This document shows, in pieces, positions 8,576 through 16,085 of a DNA stretch of 64,000 nucleotides; the first letter of the stretch is position 1; each line of letters opens with the position of its first letter. Below the pieces are notes generated by a model. It did not search any database, had not been told where the DNA came from, and saw only the letters and a program-made list of their open reading frames with translations. Both the position numbers and the translations under genes were made by a program. Origin of the DNA: Brevundimonas lutea (lineage in GTDB: Bacteria > Pseudomonadota > Alphaproteobacteria > Caulobacterales > Caulobacteraceae); contig NZ_QUOQ01000007.1 of the NCBI RefSeq assembly GCF_003704105.1, positions 163,707-227,706 of the forward strand, given 5' to 3'.

Positions 8576-9781
8576 TCAGCACACCTGCCCGGCGGCCCAG
8601 CCGGACGACCAGGCCCACTGAAAATTATAACCGCCCAGCCAGCCGGTGACGTCCACCGCCTCGCCGATGAAATACAGGCCCGGCTGACCGCGCGCCTGCA
8701 TGGTCTTCTGGTCCAGCGCCGCGGTATCGACGCCGCCCAGGGTGACCTCGGCGGTGCGATAGCCCTCAGATCCGACCGGCTTGACGGTCCAGCGCCGCAC
8801 CGCCTCATCCAGCCGACGCAGGGTCTTGTCCGGCGCGTCCGCCAAGGTCGCCGGGGCCCCTTCCGCCGTGCTCATCGTTTCCGCCAACCGCTTCGGCACC
8901 ACCCGCGACAGCGCCGTCGCCACCGCCTGTCGGCCATTGTCGGCCCGCTCGCTTTTCAGGCGCCCGAACACGTCGACACCGGGCGCCATGTCCAGCGTGA
9001 TCGCCTCGCCTTCGCGCCAGTAGGAGCTGATCTGCAGGATGGCCGGGCCGCTGAGGCCGCGATGGGTGAACAGCATGGCTTCCCTGAACGCCCCTTTTCG
9101 CCCTCCCTCTCCGGCCCGCGCCTCGACATCGACCGCGACCCCCGCCAGCGGCTTCAGCCGCTCCAGCAGGCCGGGCTCGAAGGTCAGGGGAACCAGGGCC
9201 GGTCGCGTCTCCACCAAAGGAAGGTCGAACCGCCGCGCCACGTCATAGGCCCAGCCTGTCGCCCCCATCTTGGGGATCGACTTGCCGCCGGTTGCGACGA
9301 CCAGGGACGAGCAGGCGATCGTCCGCCCGTCGCTGGTCACCAGCCGAAAGCCCTCGCCATCGCGCTCTAGCGTGTCCACGGCCGCGCCCAGCCGCAGGTC
9401 CCCTTGCGCCGCTCTCAAATCATCGACGAGCATCTGCACGATCTGTTTGGCCGAGCCGTCGCAGAACAGTTGACCCAGGGTCTTCTCGTGCCAGGCGATG
9501 CCGGCCCGGTTCACGCGGTCTACGAAGTCGTGCTGAGTGTAGCGTCGCAGCGCCGACAGGGCGAAGCGTGGGTTGCTCGACAGAAAGGCGTGCGGTCCCA
9601 CGCCCAGATTGGTGAAGTTGCAGCGCCCCCCGCCCGAGATACGGATTTTCTCGCCCGGAGCCCGCGCGTGGTCCAGCACCACCACCGACCGCCCCCGCCG
9701 CCCGGCCTCGATCCCGCACATCAGCCCGGCCGCCCCGGCGCCGACGACGCAGACGTCGATGTTGCGGACAGGCTCGGCCAA
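8576..9781 (-). CDS. HI0933/YhiN-family FAD-dependent oxidoreductase
   Basis: A 401-residue flavoprotein of the HI0933 family (also labelled aminoacetone oxidase family or TIGR03862). The N-terminal dinucleotide-binding motif VVGAGAAGLMCGIEAGRRG and the family signature PGEKIRISGGGRCNFTN are clear. Further on, VVATGGKSIPKMGATGWAYD is the second conserved block and the C-terminus has the FAD-contacting GEAVDVTGWLGGYNFQWAWSS region. Physiological substrate is not established for most members. It is divergent from the methyltransferase-like gene at 9847. Confidence 0.92.
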   Translation of the reverse strand: MAEPVRNIDVCVVGAGAAGLMCGIEAGRRGRSVVVLDHARAPGEKIRISGGGRCNFTNLGVGPHAFLSSNPRFALSALRRYTQHDFVDRVNRAGIAWHEKTLGQLFCDGSAKQIVQMLVDDLRAAQGDLRLGAAVDTLERDGEGFRLVTSDGRTIACSSLVVATGGKSIPKMGATGWAYDVARRFDLPLVETRPALVPLTFEPGLLERLKPLAGVAVDVEARAGEGGRKGAFREAMLFTHRGLSGPAILQISSYWREGEAITLDMAPGVDVFGRLKSERADNGRQAVATALSRVVPKRLAETMSTAEGAPATLADAPDKTLRRLDEAVRRWTVKPVGSEGYRTAEVTLGGVDTAALDQKTMQARGQPGLYFIGEAVDVTGWLGGYNFQWAWSSGWAAGQVC

Positions 9782-9846
9782 ACGCGATTTCCTTTTGGCG
9801 GTCGCGCCATTGAGACGCGGGAACGCCTCGCCTAGACAGGTCCGCG

Positions 9847-10497
9847 ATGTCAGAGCAAGCCGCCTCGCCTTCGCCGGTCGCCCCTGTCGCCACCGGCGGC
9901 GTGGTCACCGCAGCCATCCAGACACACTATCAGGACACCATCCAGATATCGCGCGGCCAGGCCACGGTGATCGGATCTGCGATTGCGGGTCGCGGTCCCG
10001 GCGCCAAGGTCCTGGTGTTCGGGTGCGGCAACGACAGCCCGCTCTGGGCGGCGATGAATCCCGGCGGCGAGACCGTTTTTCTGGAGAATCACCGCACTTG
10101 GCTTCCTGAGGCGCGCGAGCGGTTCCCGGATCTCGATATTCGGGAGATCAGCTATCGCGGCCGCACGGTAGCCGACAGTCTCCCGATCGACGAGGCGGAG
10201 TTGGCGCGTTTCCCCGTGCCCGACGTCATCGCAAGCGCCGCGTGGGACGTCATACTGGTGGACTCGCCCATGGGCTCGAAGCCTGCGATGCCGGGGCGTA
10301 GTCTCTCGATCTATTGGTCGCATCGCGTAGCCACTGAGAGCACTCACGTCTTCGTCGACGACTACCGCCGCCCACTCGAGCGGGCCTATGCCGACCACTT
10401 CTTCCGCAGCCGGCGCCCCTGGAATATCGAGGTGCCGCGCGTGCTGCGCCACGGGATTCGAAACGCCGGCGTCATGCTCTGGTCGGTGGGCGTATGA
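9847..10497 (+). CDS. DUF579 / glucuronoxylan-O-methyltransferase-like protein
   Basis: A 216-residue protein without signal peptide or membrane segment. Its motifs match the plant IRX15/GXM (DUF579) fold: a nucleotide-fold loop VLVFGCGNDSPLWAAMN (residues 55-71), an acidic strand end TVFLENH (77-82, Glu80 at the expected SAM-ribose position), WDVILVDSPMGSKP (133-146) and THVFVDDYRR (166-175). In plants, GXM enzymes transfer a methyl group from SAM to O-4 of glucuronic acid on xylan. Bacterial members are mostly uncharacterised. The stop overlaps the start of the GT8 gene by 4 bp, so the two are translationally coupled. The acceptor here is unknown; assignment rests on recalled family motifs, not on a search. 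Confidence 0.72.
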   Translation: MSEQAASPSPVAPVATGGVVTAAIQTHYQDTIQISRGQATVIGSAIAGRGPGAKVLVFGCGNDSPLWAAMNPGGETVFLENHRTWLPEARERFPDLDIREISYRGRTVADSLPIDEAELARFPVPDVIASAAWDVILVDSPMGSKPAMPGRSLSIYWSHRVATESTHVFVDDYRRPLERAYADHFFRSRRPWNIEVPRVLRHGIRNAGVMLWSVGV

Positions 10498-11513
10498 GCC
10501 TCCGTCGCCTGGCGCTCGCCATTCACGGAGCGGTCTCGACCTCGGGACCGCCTGAGCCGCGCACCGCTCTGATCTTCGTGCTGAACTCGGCGTTTCTCCG
10601 ACCCTTTCACGTCCTGGCCTATTCGCTGGCCCGGGTTCGAACCCTGACAAAATATCCGATCATTGTGATCAGCGAGGACGCGGCGGTGTTCCGCGACCCA
10701 TTGGTCAGGGCCGTGACCGATCACCAGATTCTGGCCGGACCGGAGCAGATCGCCGAGTTCGCCAATATCTCTCCGGAACGGGTTCGAGAGGATCTGCGAA
10801 AGGGCTGGATCGCCAAATACACCTTCCTCAAGTGGCTGGTGTTCCAGGATTACGGCTACGACCGGCACATCTACATCGACGCCGACATCGTCGCTCTGAA
10901 CGATTGTGAACACCTCGCGGCGCTCAGCGAGCACGATCTCTACGGCGCGCCCGTATTCAAGCGCGACCTGATCATCGACGAGACCGGCGCGCGTCGTCCG
11001 GTGGTCGAGCGCGAACAGCGGATGTCCGCCTTTCTGGCCGACGGCAATGAGCGGTCGCTGAACAGCGGGGTAATGGTGATCAATCGCCGCGCCATGGAGC
11101 CCGAGTTCCGTGCCGGCCTGATCGCCACGGCCGAGAGCAAGCCCTATACGGTCGAGCAGGCCGTGGTGCGGGATTTCATCCGGCGATCGGACCGCTATTC
11201 AATGGGCGCGCTGTCGTCGTACGACAACTTCAACCACGGCTTCCTGGCCTCGCTGTCGGCGCCGACCCAGCTGAAGCATCTCGATCGGGTTCGCCTGCTC
11301 CACTATGTCGGCGCGGACAAGAAGCCCTGGAACGCCGCCTACATCGACGATCCGACGCGGATCGAGCGGCTGACGGATTCTCTGTGGCGGATCCTCGAGC
11401 GGGAATCGCGGACCGCCTCTCCCCTGACCCGCCGCGCCGCCCAGCGCCTCGACCGGCTAGAGAAGCGCGCCGCGTCGCCTGCGGTCGAGGAGGCCGTCGA
11501 GGATCAGTTGTAA
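10494..11513 (+). CDS. GT8-like (glycogenin/GUX-type) glycosyltransferase
   Basis: A 339-residue GT-A-fold retaining transferase. The metal/nucleotide-binding DxD is in HIYIDADIVAL (Asp129-Ala-Asp131), the middle has NSGVMVINRR, and the C-terminal LLHYVGADKKPWN (His270 to Trp279) is the HxGxxKPW motif that closes GT8 active sites. No signal peptide, so action is cytoplasmic. It is coupled by ATGA overlap to the GXM-like gene. The donor sugar cannot be read from sequence; by analogy to plant GUX enzymes (also GT8) UDP-glucuronate is a reasonable guess. Its 3' end overlaps the convergent cyclopropane synthase gene by 10 bp. Confidence 0.82.
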   Translation: MSLRRLALAIHGAVSTSGPPEPRTALIFVLNSAFLRPFHVLAYSLARVRTLTKYPIIVISEDAAVFRDPLVRAVTDHQILAGPEQIAEFANISPERVREDLRKGWIAKYTFLKWLVFQDYGYDRHIYIDADIVALNDCEHLAALSEHDLYGAPVFKRDLIIDETGARRPVVEREQRMSAFLADGNERSLNSGVMVINRRAMEPEFRAGLIATAESKPYTVEQAVVRDFIRRSDRYSMGALSSYDNFNHGFLASLSAPTQLKHLDRVRLLHYVGADKKPWNAAYIDDPTRIERLTDSLWRILERESRTASPLTRRAAQRLDRLEKRAASPAVEEAVEDQL

Positions 11514-12808
11514 AGGCTGGCACGATCCAACGGCAAGCCGCTGGCGCCCGGCCGGCGCTTCTGGCCCACCGTCTGATAGACCAGGACCGCGCCGCGCTCG
11601 AACCCCTTGGCGAACAGGGCGAAGTAGATTTCCCACAATCGGGTGCGGGCCTCTCCGGCCTCGACAATGGCCTGGGCGCGATTATCGGAGAGACGCTGGC
11701 ACCAGTGGCGCAGCGTCAGCTCGAAATGCTCGCGCATGTCCTCGACGTCCAGCACCTCGAAGCCCAGTCGGCCCATGTTGGTCACCGTCATGCCGATGGT
11801 GTCCAGCTCGCCGCCCGGGAAGATGAAGCGCGTGATGGCGGCGGTGGTGGCGGTCGGCTTCAAGGCGTCGCGGCCGCCCCGACGCACCGAGGCCTGGTGG
11901 AAGTACAGGCCGCGCGGCTTGAGCAGCTTGAGCACCGTCTCGAAGTGCCGCTCGTGGTTGGCGAAGCCGACGTGCTCGAACATCTCCACCTGGGACACGG
12001 CGTCATAGGCGCCCGGCGCGTCGATGTCGCGGTAGTCGCGCAGTTCCAGGGTGATGCGGTCTGACAGTCCCAGGCGCTCAACCCGGGCCCGGCCATAGTC
12101 CAACTGGGCCTGGGAGAGGGTGACGCCGTGGACCTCGACGCCATAGTTCTGGGCGGCCCAGCAGGCGAGACCGGCCCAACCGCAGCCGATGTCGAGCAGC
12201 TTCTGTCCCGGCTTCAGGCGCAGTTTCTTGCAGATCCGGTCCAGCTTCTCGGCCTGGGCCTCCTCCAGGCTGACCTCGGCGTCGGTGAAATAGGCGCTGG
12301 AATAGACCATGCGCGGATCCAGGAAGAGGCCGTAGAAGTCGTTGGAGACATCGTAGTGGAACTGGATGAAATCCTGGTCCTTGCGGCCCTTGCGCGCAGC
12401 GCCGATGCCGTCCTCCCCGGTGGCGTCGAAGGCCGGCAGGGGGCGGACGCGATCCTCCTTCATGGTCAGGAAGGGCACGGCCTGGCGGGCCAGGAACAGC
12501 TTGTCGACACGCTTGGCCAGATGGACCGCGCGGCCGTGGTCCCAGCGGTCGGCGGCCTCCATCGGACTGCCGCCCTCGATGCCGAGTTCGCCCGAGGCCA
12601 CCAGTTCGAACAGGGTCATGATGCCGGGCTTGAGCAGCAGGCGGCGGACCACGCCGGGGTGGGCGACCGTCAGCTGGATGTCGTCGCGGGCGTTCGGCCC
12701 CAGCGGCAGAACCTCGCCGTTCCACAGGCGGATCGACAGGTCGGCCTGAAGGCGATCGGCCACATGGGCGACGATGCGGCGTGCGGCCTCCAGCGTCTTG
12801 TCGGTCAT
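11504..12808 (-). CDS. cfa: Cyclopropane-fatty-acyl-phospholipid synthase family protein
   Basis: A 434-residue SAM-dependent enzyme that methylenates cis double bonds of membrane phospholipid acyl chains. The C-terminal Rossmann domain has motif I LLDIGCGWAGLACWAA, the family strings FHYDVSNDFYGLFLD and MVYSSAYF, and the EMFEHVGFANH segment of the active site. The open frame extends to 12907, but ATG 12808 has GGAG about 7 bases upstream and gives the usual N-terminus. Its 3' end overlaps that of the GT8 gene on the opposite strand. Confidence 0.94.
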   Translation of the reverse strand: MTDKTLEAARRIVAHVADRLQADLSIRLWNGEVLPLGPNARDDIQLTVAHPGVVRRLLLKPGIMTLFELVASGELGIEGGSPMEAADRWDHGRAVHLAKRVDKLFLARQAVPFLTMKEDRVRPLPAFDATGEDGIGAARKGRKDQDFIQFHYDVSNDFYGLFLDPRMVYSSAYFTDAEVSLEEAQAEKLDRICKKLRLKPGQKLLDIGCGWAGLACWAAQNYGVEVHGVTLSQAQLDYGRARVERLGLSDRITLELRDYRDIDAPGAYDAVSQVEMFEHVGFANHERHFETVLKLLKPRGLYFHQASVRRGGRDALKPTATTAAITRFIFPGGELDTIGMTVTNMGRLGFEVLDVEDMREHFELTLRHWCQRLSDNRAQAIVEAGEARTRLWEIYFALFAKGFERGAVLVYQTVGQKRRPGASGLPLDRASLYN

Positions 12809-12946
12809 GGGCGGGCTCCGGCGGGCGATGGACGGGTCGAGACGGTCGCCTTCGCTTAGCGCGGCCCGGGGCGGGCGGCCAAGCGTGATCCGACCGACAC
12901 ATCCCAAGGCCTGGCTGGGAAATCAGGGCATTCAGCCGGGTTTTCG

Positions 12947-12974
12947 TTGACTCCGGCGGGCGCCTGCGTATACA
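12947..12974 (+). promoter_or_regulatory. Probable sigma-70 promoter of rplU-rpmA
   Basis: TTGACT (12947-12952) and TATACA (12969-12974) separated by 16 bp give five of six matches in each box. Transcription would begin near 12981, immediately before the leader hairpin, leaving a 5' untranslated leader of about 60 bases. Confidence 0.65.
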
Positions 12975-12985
12975 CCGCCGCTCTT

Positions 12986-13020
12986 CGCCCGCGGGACCCC
13001 TCGCGGGCGCATACTTTTTT
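12986..13020 (+). promoter_or_regulatory. Terminator-like hairpin in the rplU leader (candidate L21 autoregulatory element)
   Basis: A perfect 8-bp stem CGCCCGCG/CGCGGGCG (12986-12993 and 13002-13009) with an 8-base loop is followed five bases later by six T residues (13015-13020), only 21 bases before the rplU start codon. It would form at the very 5' end of the transcript. It may be an attenuator or the L21-binding leader known in other bacteria; the sequence alone does not distinguish these. Confidence 0.55.
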
Positions 13021-13041
13021 GCGTTAACGCCGAGGCTCAAT

Positions 13042-13647
13042 ATGTACGCGGTGATCAAGACCGGCGGCAAGCAATACCGGGTTCAACCTGGCGACGTGAT
13101 CGTTGTCGAGAAGCTCGACGGCGACACCGGCGCGGACATCACGTTCGACGACGTCCTGATGCTGGGCGGCGACAAGGGCGTGACCCTGGGCGCGCCCCTG
13201 GTGGCCGGCGCCTCGGTCGCGGCCTCGCTGGTCGAAACCCGCAAGGGTGAGAAGATCAAGGTCTTCAAGAAGATCCGTCGTCAGGGCTATCGCCGCACCA
13301 ACGGCCATCGCCAGATGGAATCGGTGCTGCGCATCACCGGCATCTCGGGCAAGGACGAGAACGCCAAGTGGGACGGCAAGGCCGAGACCCTGACGCTGGC
13401 CGAGAAGAACGCCCGCGCCCGCGGCCTGGCTCCCCGCGTGGAAGCCGAGGCCCCGAAAGCCAAGGCCAAGCCGGCCGCCCAGTCAGAGATCGCCGAAACC
13501 GAAGCCAAGGCTCCCAAGGCAGAAGCCAAGACGACCGAAACCAAGAAGGCCGCGGCTCCGAAGACCGCCAAGGCCGAAACCGCCGAGAAGCCCGCCGCCA
13601 AAAAGGCTCCGGCCAAGAAGGCCGATAAGGCCGGCGACGACGCCTAA
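13042..13647 (+). CDS. rplU: 50S ribosomal protein L21 with long Ala/Lys-rich C-terminal extension
   Basis: The first 100 or so residues are a normal L21 ([14 protein letters not shown]..., ending [12 protein letters not shown]), an rRNA-binding protein of the large subunit. The protein is 201 residues, about twice the usual length. The extra part after residue 135 is a low-complexity tail of Ala, Lys, Glu and Pro with repeats such as KAxAKxA and [10 protein letters not shown], probably disordered. Similar tails occur in other alphaproteobacterial L21 proteins. It is followed by rpmA 97 bp downstream in the conserved order rplU-rpmA. Confidence 0.98.
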   Translation: MYAVIKTGGKQYRVQPGDVIVVEKLDGDTGADITFDDVLMLGGDKGVTLGAPLVAGASVAASLVETRKGEKIKVFKKIRRQGYRRTNGHRQMESVLRITGISGKDENAKWDGKAETLTLAEKNARARGLAPRVEAEAPKAKAKPAAQSEIAETEAKAPKAEAKTTETKKAAAPKTAKAETAEKPAAKKAPAKKADKAGDDA

Positions 13648-13744
13648 GAATTCAGACCGCCTTCGGGCGACCAAGTAACGACCGCGCTCAAGCAGCGAGG
13701 CTCCGCGAGCCGAGCGATAGCGCCCAAGGAAGAGAGAGCATCCC

Positions 13745-14020
13745 ATGGCTCACAAGAAATCCGGTGGTTCGTCGCGTAACGGGCGCGACTCCGAGTCGAA
13801 ACGCCTCGGCGTAAAGAAGTTCGGCGGCGAGCAGGTGCTGGCCGGCAACATTCTCGTGCGCCAGCGCGGCACCACCTTCCATCCGGGCGACAACGTCGGC
13901 CTGGGCCGCGACCACACTCTGTTCGCTCTGAAGACCGGCGCGGTGAAATTCACCACCAAGCGTGGCGGCCGCTGTTACGTGTCGATTCTTAGCGCCGACA
14001 TGCCGATGGCCGCCGAGTAG
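13745..14020 (+). CDS. rpmA: 50S ribosomal protein L27
   Basis: A 91-residue L27 with the conserved N-terminus [20 protein letters not shown] that reaches into the peptidyl-transferase centre, and the core [19 protein letters not shown] and GRDHTLFAL. No N-terminal cleavage sequence of the Firmicutes kind is present. GGAAGAGAGAG lies just upstream of the start. Cotranscribed with rplU and followed by a strong terminator. Confidence 0.99.
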   Translation: MAHKKSGGSSRNGRDSESKRLGVKKFGGEQVLAGNILVRQRGTTFHPGDNVGLGRDHTLFALKTGAVKFTTKRGGRCYVSILSADMPMAAE

Positions 14021-14120
14021 CGATCCGCCCTTTTCGGATCGCCGCTCTCAGAAGCCGCGATCCGGACCAGGGACATGTTTCCGCGGGGAGTCCGGGTCAC
14101 CGGGCTCCCCGTTTTCGTTT
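14021..14120 (+). terminator. Rho-independent terminator of rplU-rpmA
   Basis: The main hairpin pairs GGGGAGTCCGG (14085-14095) with CCGGGCTCCCC (14100-14110), 11 bp with one G-T pair and a 4-base loop, followed by GTTTTCGTTT. A smaller 7-bp stem (14021-14027 with 14035-14041) begins right at the rpmA stop. Confidence 0.8.
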
Positions 14121-14186
14121 CCCCGCGCCGAACCGCCCCGGACCCTGACGGATACAGGAGGGCGGACAGTCTGCGGAGGGGCGCCC

Positions 14187-14720
14187 ATGTGCGTCATCGA
14201 AACAACCCCGGTCCTGGCCACGCGGCGCCTGACCCTTCGCGCGCCCGCGCCCGAGGACGCGGCGACGATCGCGCGCCTGGCGTCCGATCCGGCCATCGCG
14301 CGCAACACCACCCGCATGCCCAGCCCCTACGGGCTCGAGGACGCCAACGCCTTCGTCACCGCCGTAGCCGCGCAGGATCCGAAGGCGGGCTACACCTTTC
14401 TGTTGGATCACGACGACCACGGCCCGGTCGGGGTGATCGGCGTCTTCTATTCCAACGATCCCTTGCCCGAAATCGGTTACTGGATCGGCCAGCCGTACTG
14501 GGGTCGAGGCTTGGCCACGGAGGCGGTGGACGGCCTGGTGCAGTGGGCCTCCAGGCGCTGGGGCAAGAGGGCCCTGCTATCGGGGCATTTCACCGACAAC
14601 CCGGCCTCCGGGCGCGTGCTGGACAAGGCAGGATTTCTGCCCACCGGCGAGGTCCGCCCGCAATTCAGCCGCGCCCGGGGCGAGCCCGTCGCCACCCGAA
14701 TGATGATCTGGATGGCCTGA
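14187..14720 (+). CDS. GNAT family N-acetyltransferase (RimJ/RimL-like)
   Basis: A 177-residue acetyltransferase of the ribosomal-protein-Ser/Ala acetyltransferase-like group. It shows the TRRLTLRAPAPEDA start, the GVIGVFY strand, EIGYWIGQPYWGRGLATEAV (the acetyl-CoA pyrophosphate loop, here QPYWGRGLA) and DNPASGRVLDKAGF near the C-terminus, all typical of this branch. ATG 14187 is chosen over upstream in-frame codons because GGAGG lies 8-12 bases before it and because the upstream region contains the rpmA terminator. Substrate unknown. Confidence 0.9.
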   Translation: MCVIETTPVLATRRLTLRAPAPEDAATIARLASDPAIARNTTRMPSPYGLEDANAFVTAVAAQDPKAGYTFLLDHDDHGPVGVIGVFYSNDPLPEIGYWIGQPYWGRGLATEAVDGLVQWASRRWGKRALLSGHFTDNPASGRVLDKAGFLPTGEVRPQFSRARGEPVATRMMIWMA

Positions 14721-14728
14721 CTGTCGGG

Positions 14729-15031
14729 TCAGTTTGGCGAGCGATCCAGACTGGCGCGCTGCAGCCGGGCCTCTTGCGCCTCGGCGATGCAGCGCGGCGT
14801 TTCCCAGCTCTCGCCGCGCCGGGCGGCGTCGCGCGCCTCCTCCGCGGTCAAAAATACGGGCTCCTGGCCGAACTCGCGCCGGAAAGCGACACGGGTGTCA
14901 CGGTCGTTGGCGCACACCATCAAAGGACGGTCGCCTTGATCCGTCTGCGGACGATCCTGCGCCGCCACGCCGGAAGTCATTGAAATCGCGATGATCGTCA
15001 GAGCGACGGCTGCGGCTGTGGTCTTTTTCAT
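14729..15031 (-). CDS. Small secreted hypothetical protein
   Basis: A 100-residue protein with a clear Sec signal peptide (KKTTAAAVALTIIAISMTSG, cleavage likely after GVAA) and a short acidic/basic mature part of about 75 residues containing two Cys (in MVCANDR and PRCIAE), which could form a disulfide in the periplasm. Two start codons are possible; ATG 15031 has GGGAGG six to seven bases upstream, while ATG 15037 would overlap that site. No family recognised. Confidence 0.7.
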   Translation of the reverse strand: MKKTTAAAVALTIIAISMTSGVAAQDRPQTDQGDRPLMVCANDRDTRVAFRREFGQEPVFLTAEEARDAARRGESWETPRCIAEAQEARLQRASLDRSPN

Positions 15032-15149
15032 GCTCATCCTCCCAGCCCCTCGCAGGGCGCTTCAGGAGACGAGGATGAGCTCTTTGACGGTTCTGTAAAC
15101 CCTGAGCGACAAATTCGTGACACTCCGTTTGCGGAGCATTTTCAGCGCC

Positions 15150-15344
15150 CTAGATCAGACCGGCGCCGGACGCGAAAACGACCGCGACGGCCCCGCCGCC
15201 CAGAATGACGGCCGCCAGGGCGCCGCCGACAAAGGCCATAACCATGCGCGCGCGGCGTTTGCGAAACCCGCCCGGCTTCAGCTCGGCGACATGATAGGCC
15301 CCGGATTTCTGGAAGGCCTCGGACCCGACGATGTTGTGGCGCAT
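15150..15344 (-). CDS. Small single-pass membrane protein
   Basis: A 64-residue protein starting MRHNIVGSEAFQKSG, preceded by GGGGGAG at a proper distance (spacing 6). A basic stretch (FRKRRAR) precedes one strongly hydrophobic Ala/Gly/Val-rich helix (MVMAFVGGALAAVILGGG and onward) that runs to the C-terminus, so the expected topology is N-in with a short periplasmic end. The longer open frame upstream is a codon-bias artefact opposite the neighbouring lipoprotein gene. Function unknown. Confidence 0.62.
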   Translation of the reverse strand: MRHNIVGSEAFQKSGAYHVAELKPGGFRKRRARMVMAFVGGALAAVILGGGAVAVVFASGAGLI

Positions 15345-15442
15345 GGGCGTCTCCCCCTTCGTACGATCGGGGAGTGAGGTTTCATCCGGGTAGGGCCGAA
15401 AAAGGGCGATCCGCGCTCGTCGAACTCCGCGCCTCGCCGCGA

Positions 15443-15958
15443 TCAGTTCAGGGTAAGTTCGGCCGTTCCGTTCGACCGCGTCACCACCCGCCGCATCAGC
15501 ACCACAGGCTCGCCGCCGCCGGGCTGGACCGGGGCGATCACAAACCACTCGCCGGCCGGCAGACCCCGAAAGGCGAAGCGGCCGTCGGCATCGCAGGCGG
15601 TCGAGCGAACATAGGGCGGATAATCGGGGTCGGCCGCCTCGACGGTGCGCGCCCGCACCACCGACGCCGGAACCGCCGCCCGCTCGATCGAGCCGTACAG
15701 AGTGTTGAAGCGGTGCCTTGTGTAGGGCGTAACCGGATTCAGTCCCACCGAGCCAGCGCAACGGTAGGCCTGGCCGCCGTCGGAGTAGCGCACGACACCG
15801 GCGATGGCGCTTTGGCCCGCCTGCTGCGACCAGGCGAAGTCGGCGGCGTTGAAGTCGCGGCTCATTGCGCCGCCATACATCGGCCCTGTCTGGGTCGGGG
15901 CGCAGGCCGCACCGGCGAGCGCCAAGCCGGCGGCGGCGAACAGGGCGAGGCGGGTCAT
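15443..15958 (-). CDS. Putative lipoprotein with carboxypeptidase-regulatory-like beta-sandwich
   Basis: A 171-residue envelope protein with a lipoprotein signal (lipobox AGAAC, Cys19). The mature part includes STACDADGRFAFRGLPAGEWFVIAPV, the pattern of a carboxypeptidase-regulatory/prealbumin-like beta-sandwich (DGRFxFxGLPAGxY). Two mature Cys (in YRCAG and TACDAD) may pair. Likely exposed to the periplasm. No specific function can be inferred. It sits about 100 bp upstream of the small membrane protein gene on the same strand. Confidence 0.75.
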   Translation of the reverse strand: MTRLALFAAAGLALAGAACAPTQTGPMYGGAMSRDFNAADFAWSQQAGQSAIAGVVRYSDGGQAYRCAGSVGLNPVTPYTRHRFNTLYGSIERAAVPASVVRARTVEAADPDYPPYVRSTACDADGRFAFRGLPAGEWFVIAPVQPGGGEPVVLMRRVVTRSNGTAELTLN

Positions 15959-16085
15959 GGCGACGGCTCCGGGACGCGAATGTCAGGGTCGGACCAGTCT
16001 ACCCTCCTGAGCCTCTGCACGCCACCCTATCGCCCGGACATCGAACCGGCCTAGAAGGTCATCACAAGCCATTTCACGAGGCGTG

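Noticed and set aside
15122..15145. Hairpin CTCCG-tttg-CGGAG followed by CATTTTC
   Set aside because: The T-run is on the + strand, where no gene ends nearby; the flanking genes are on the minus strand.
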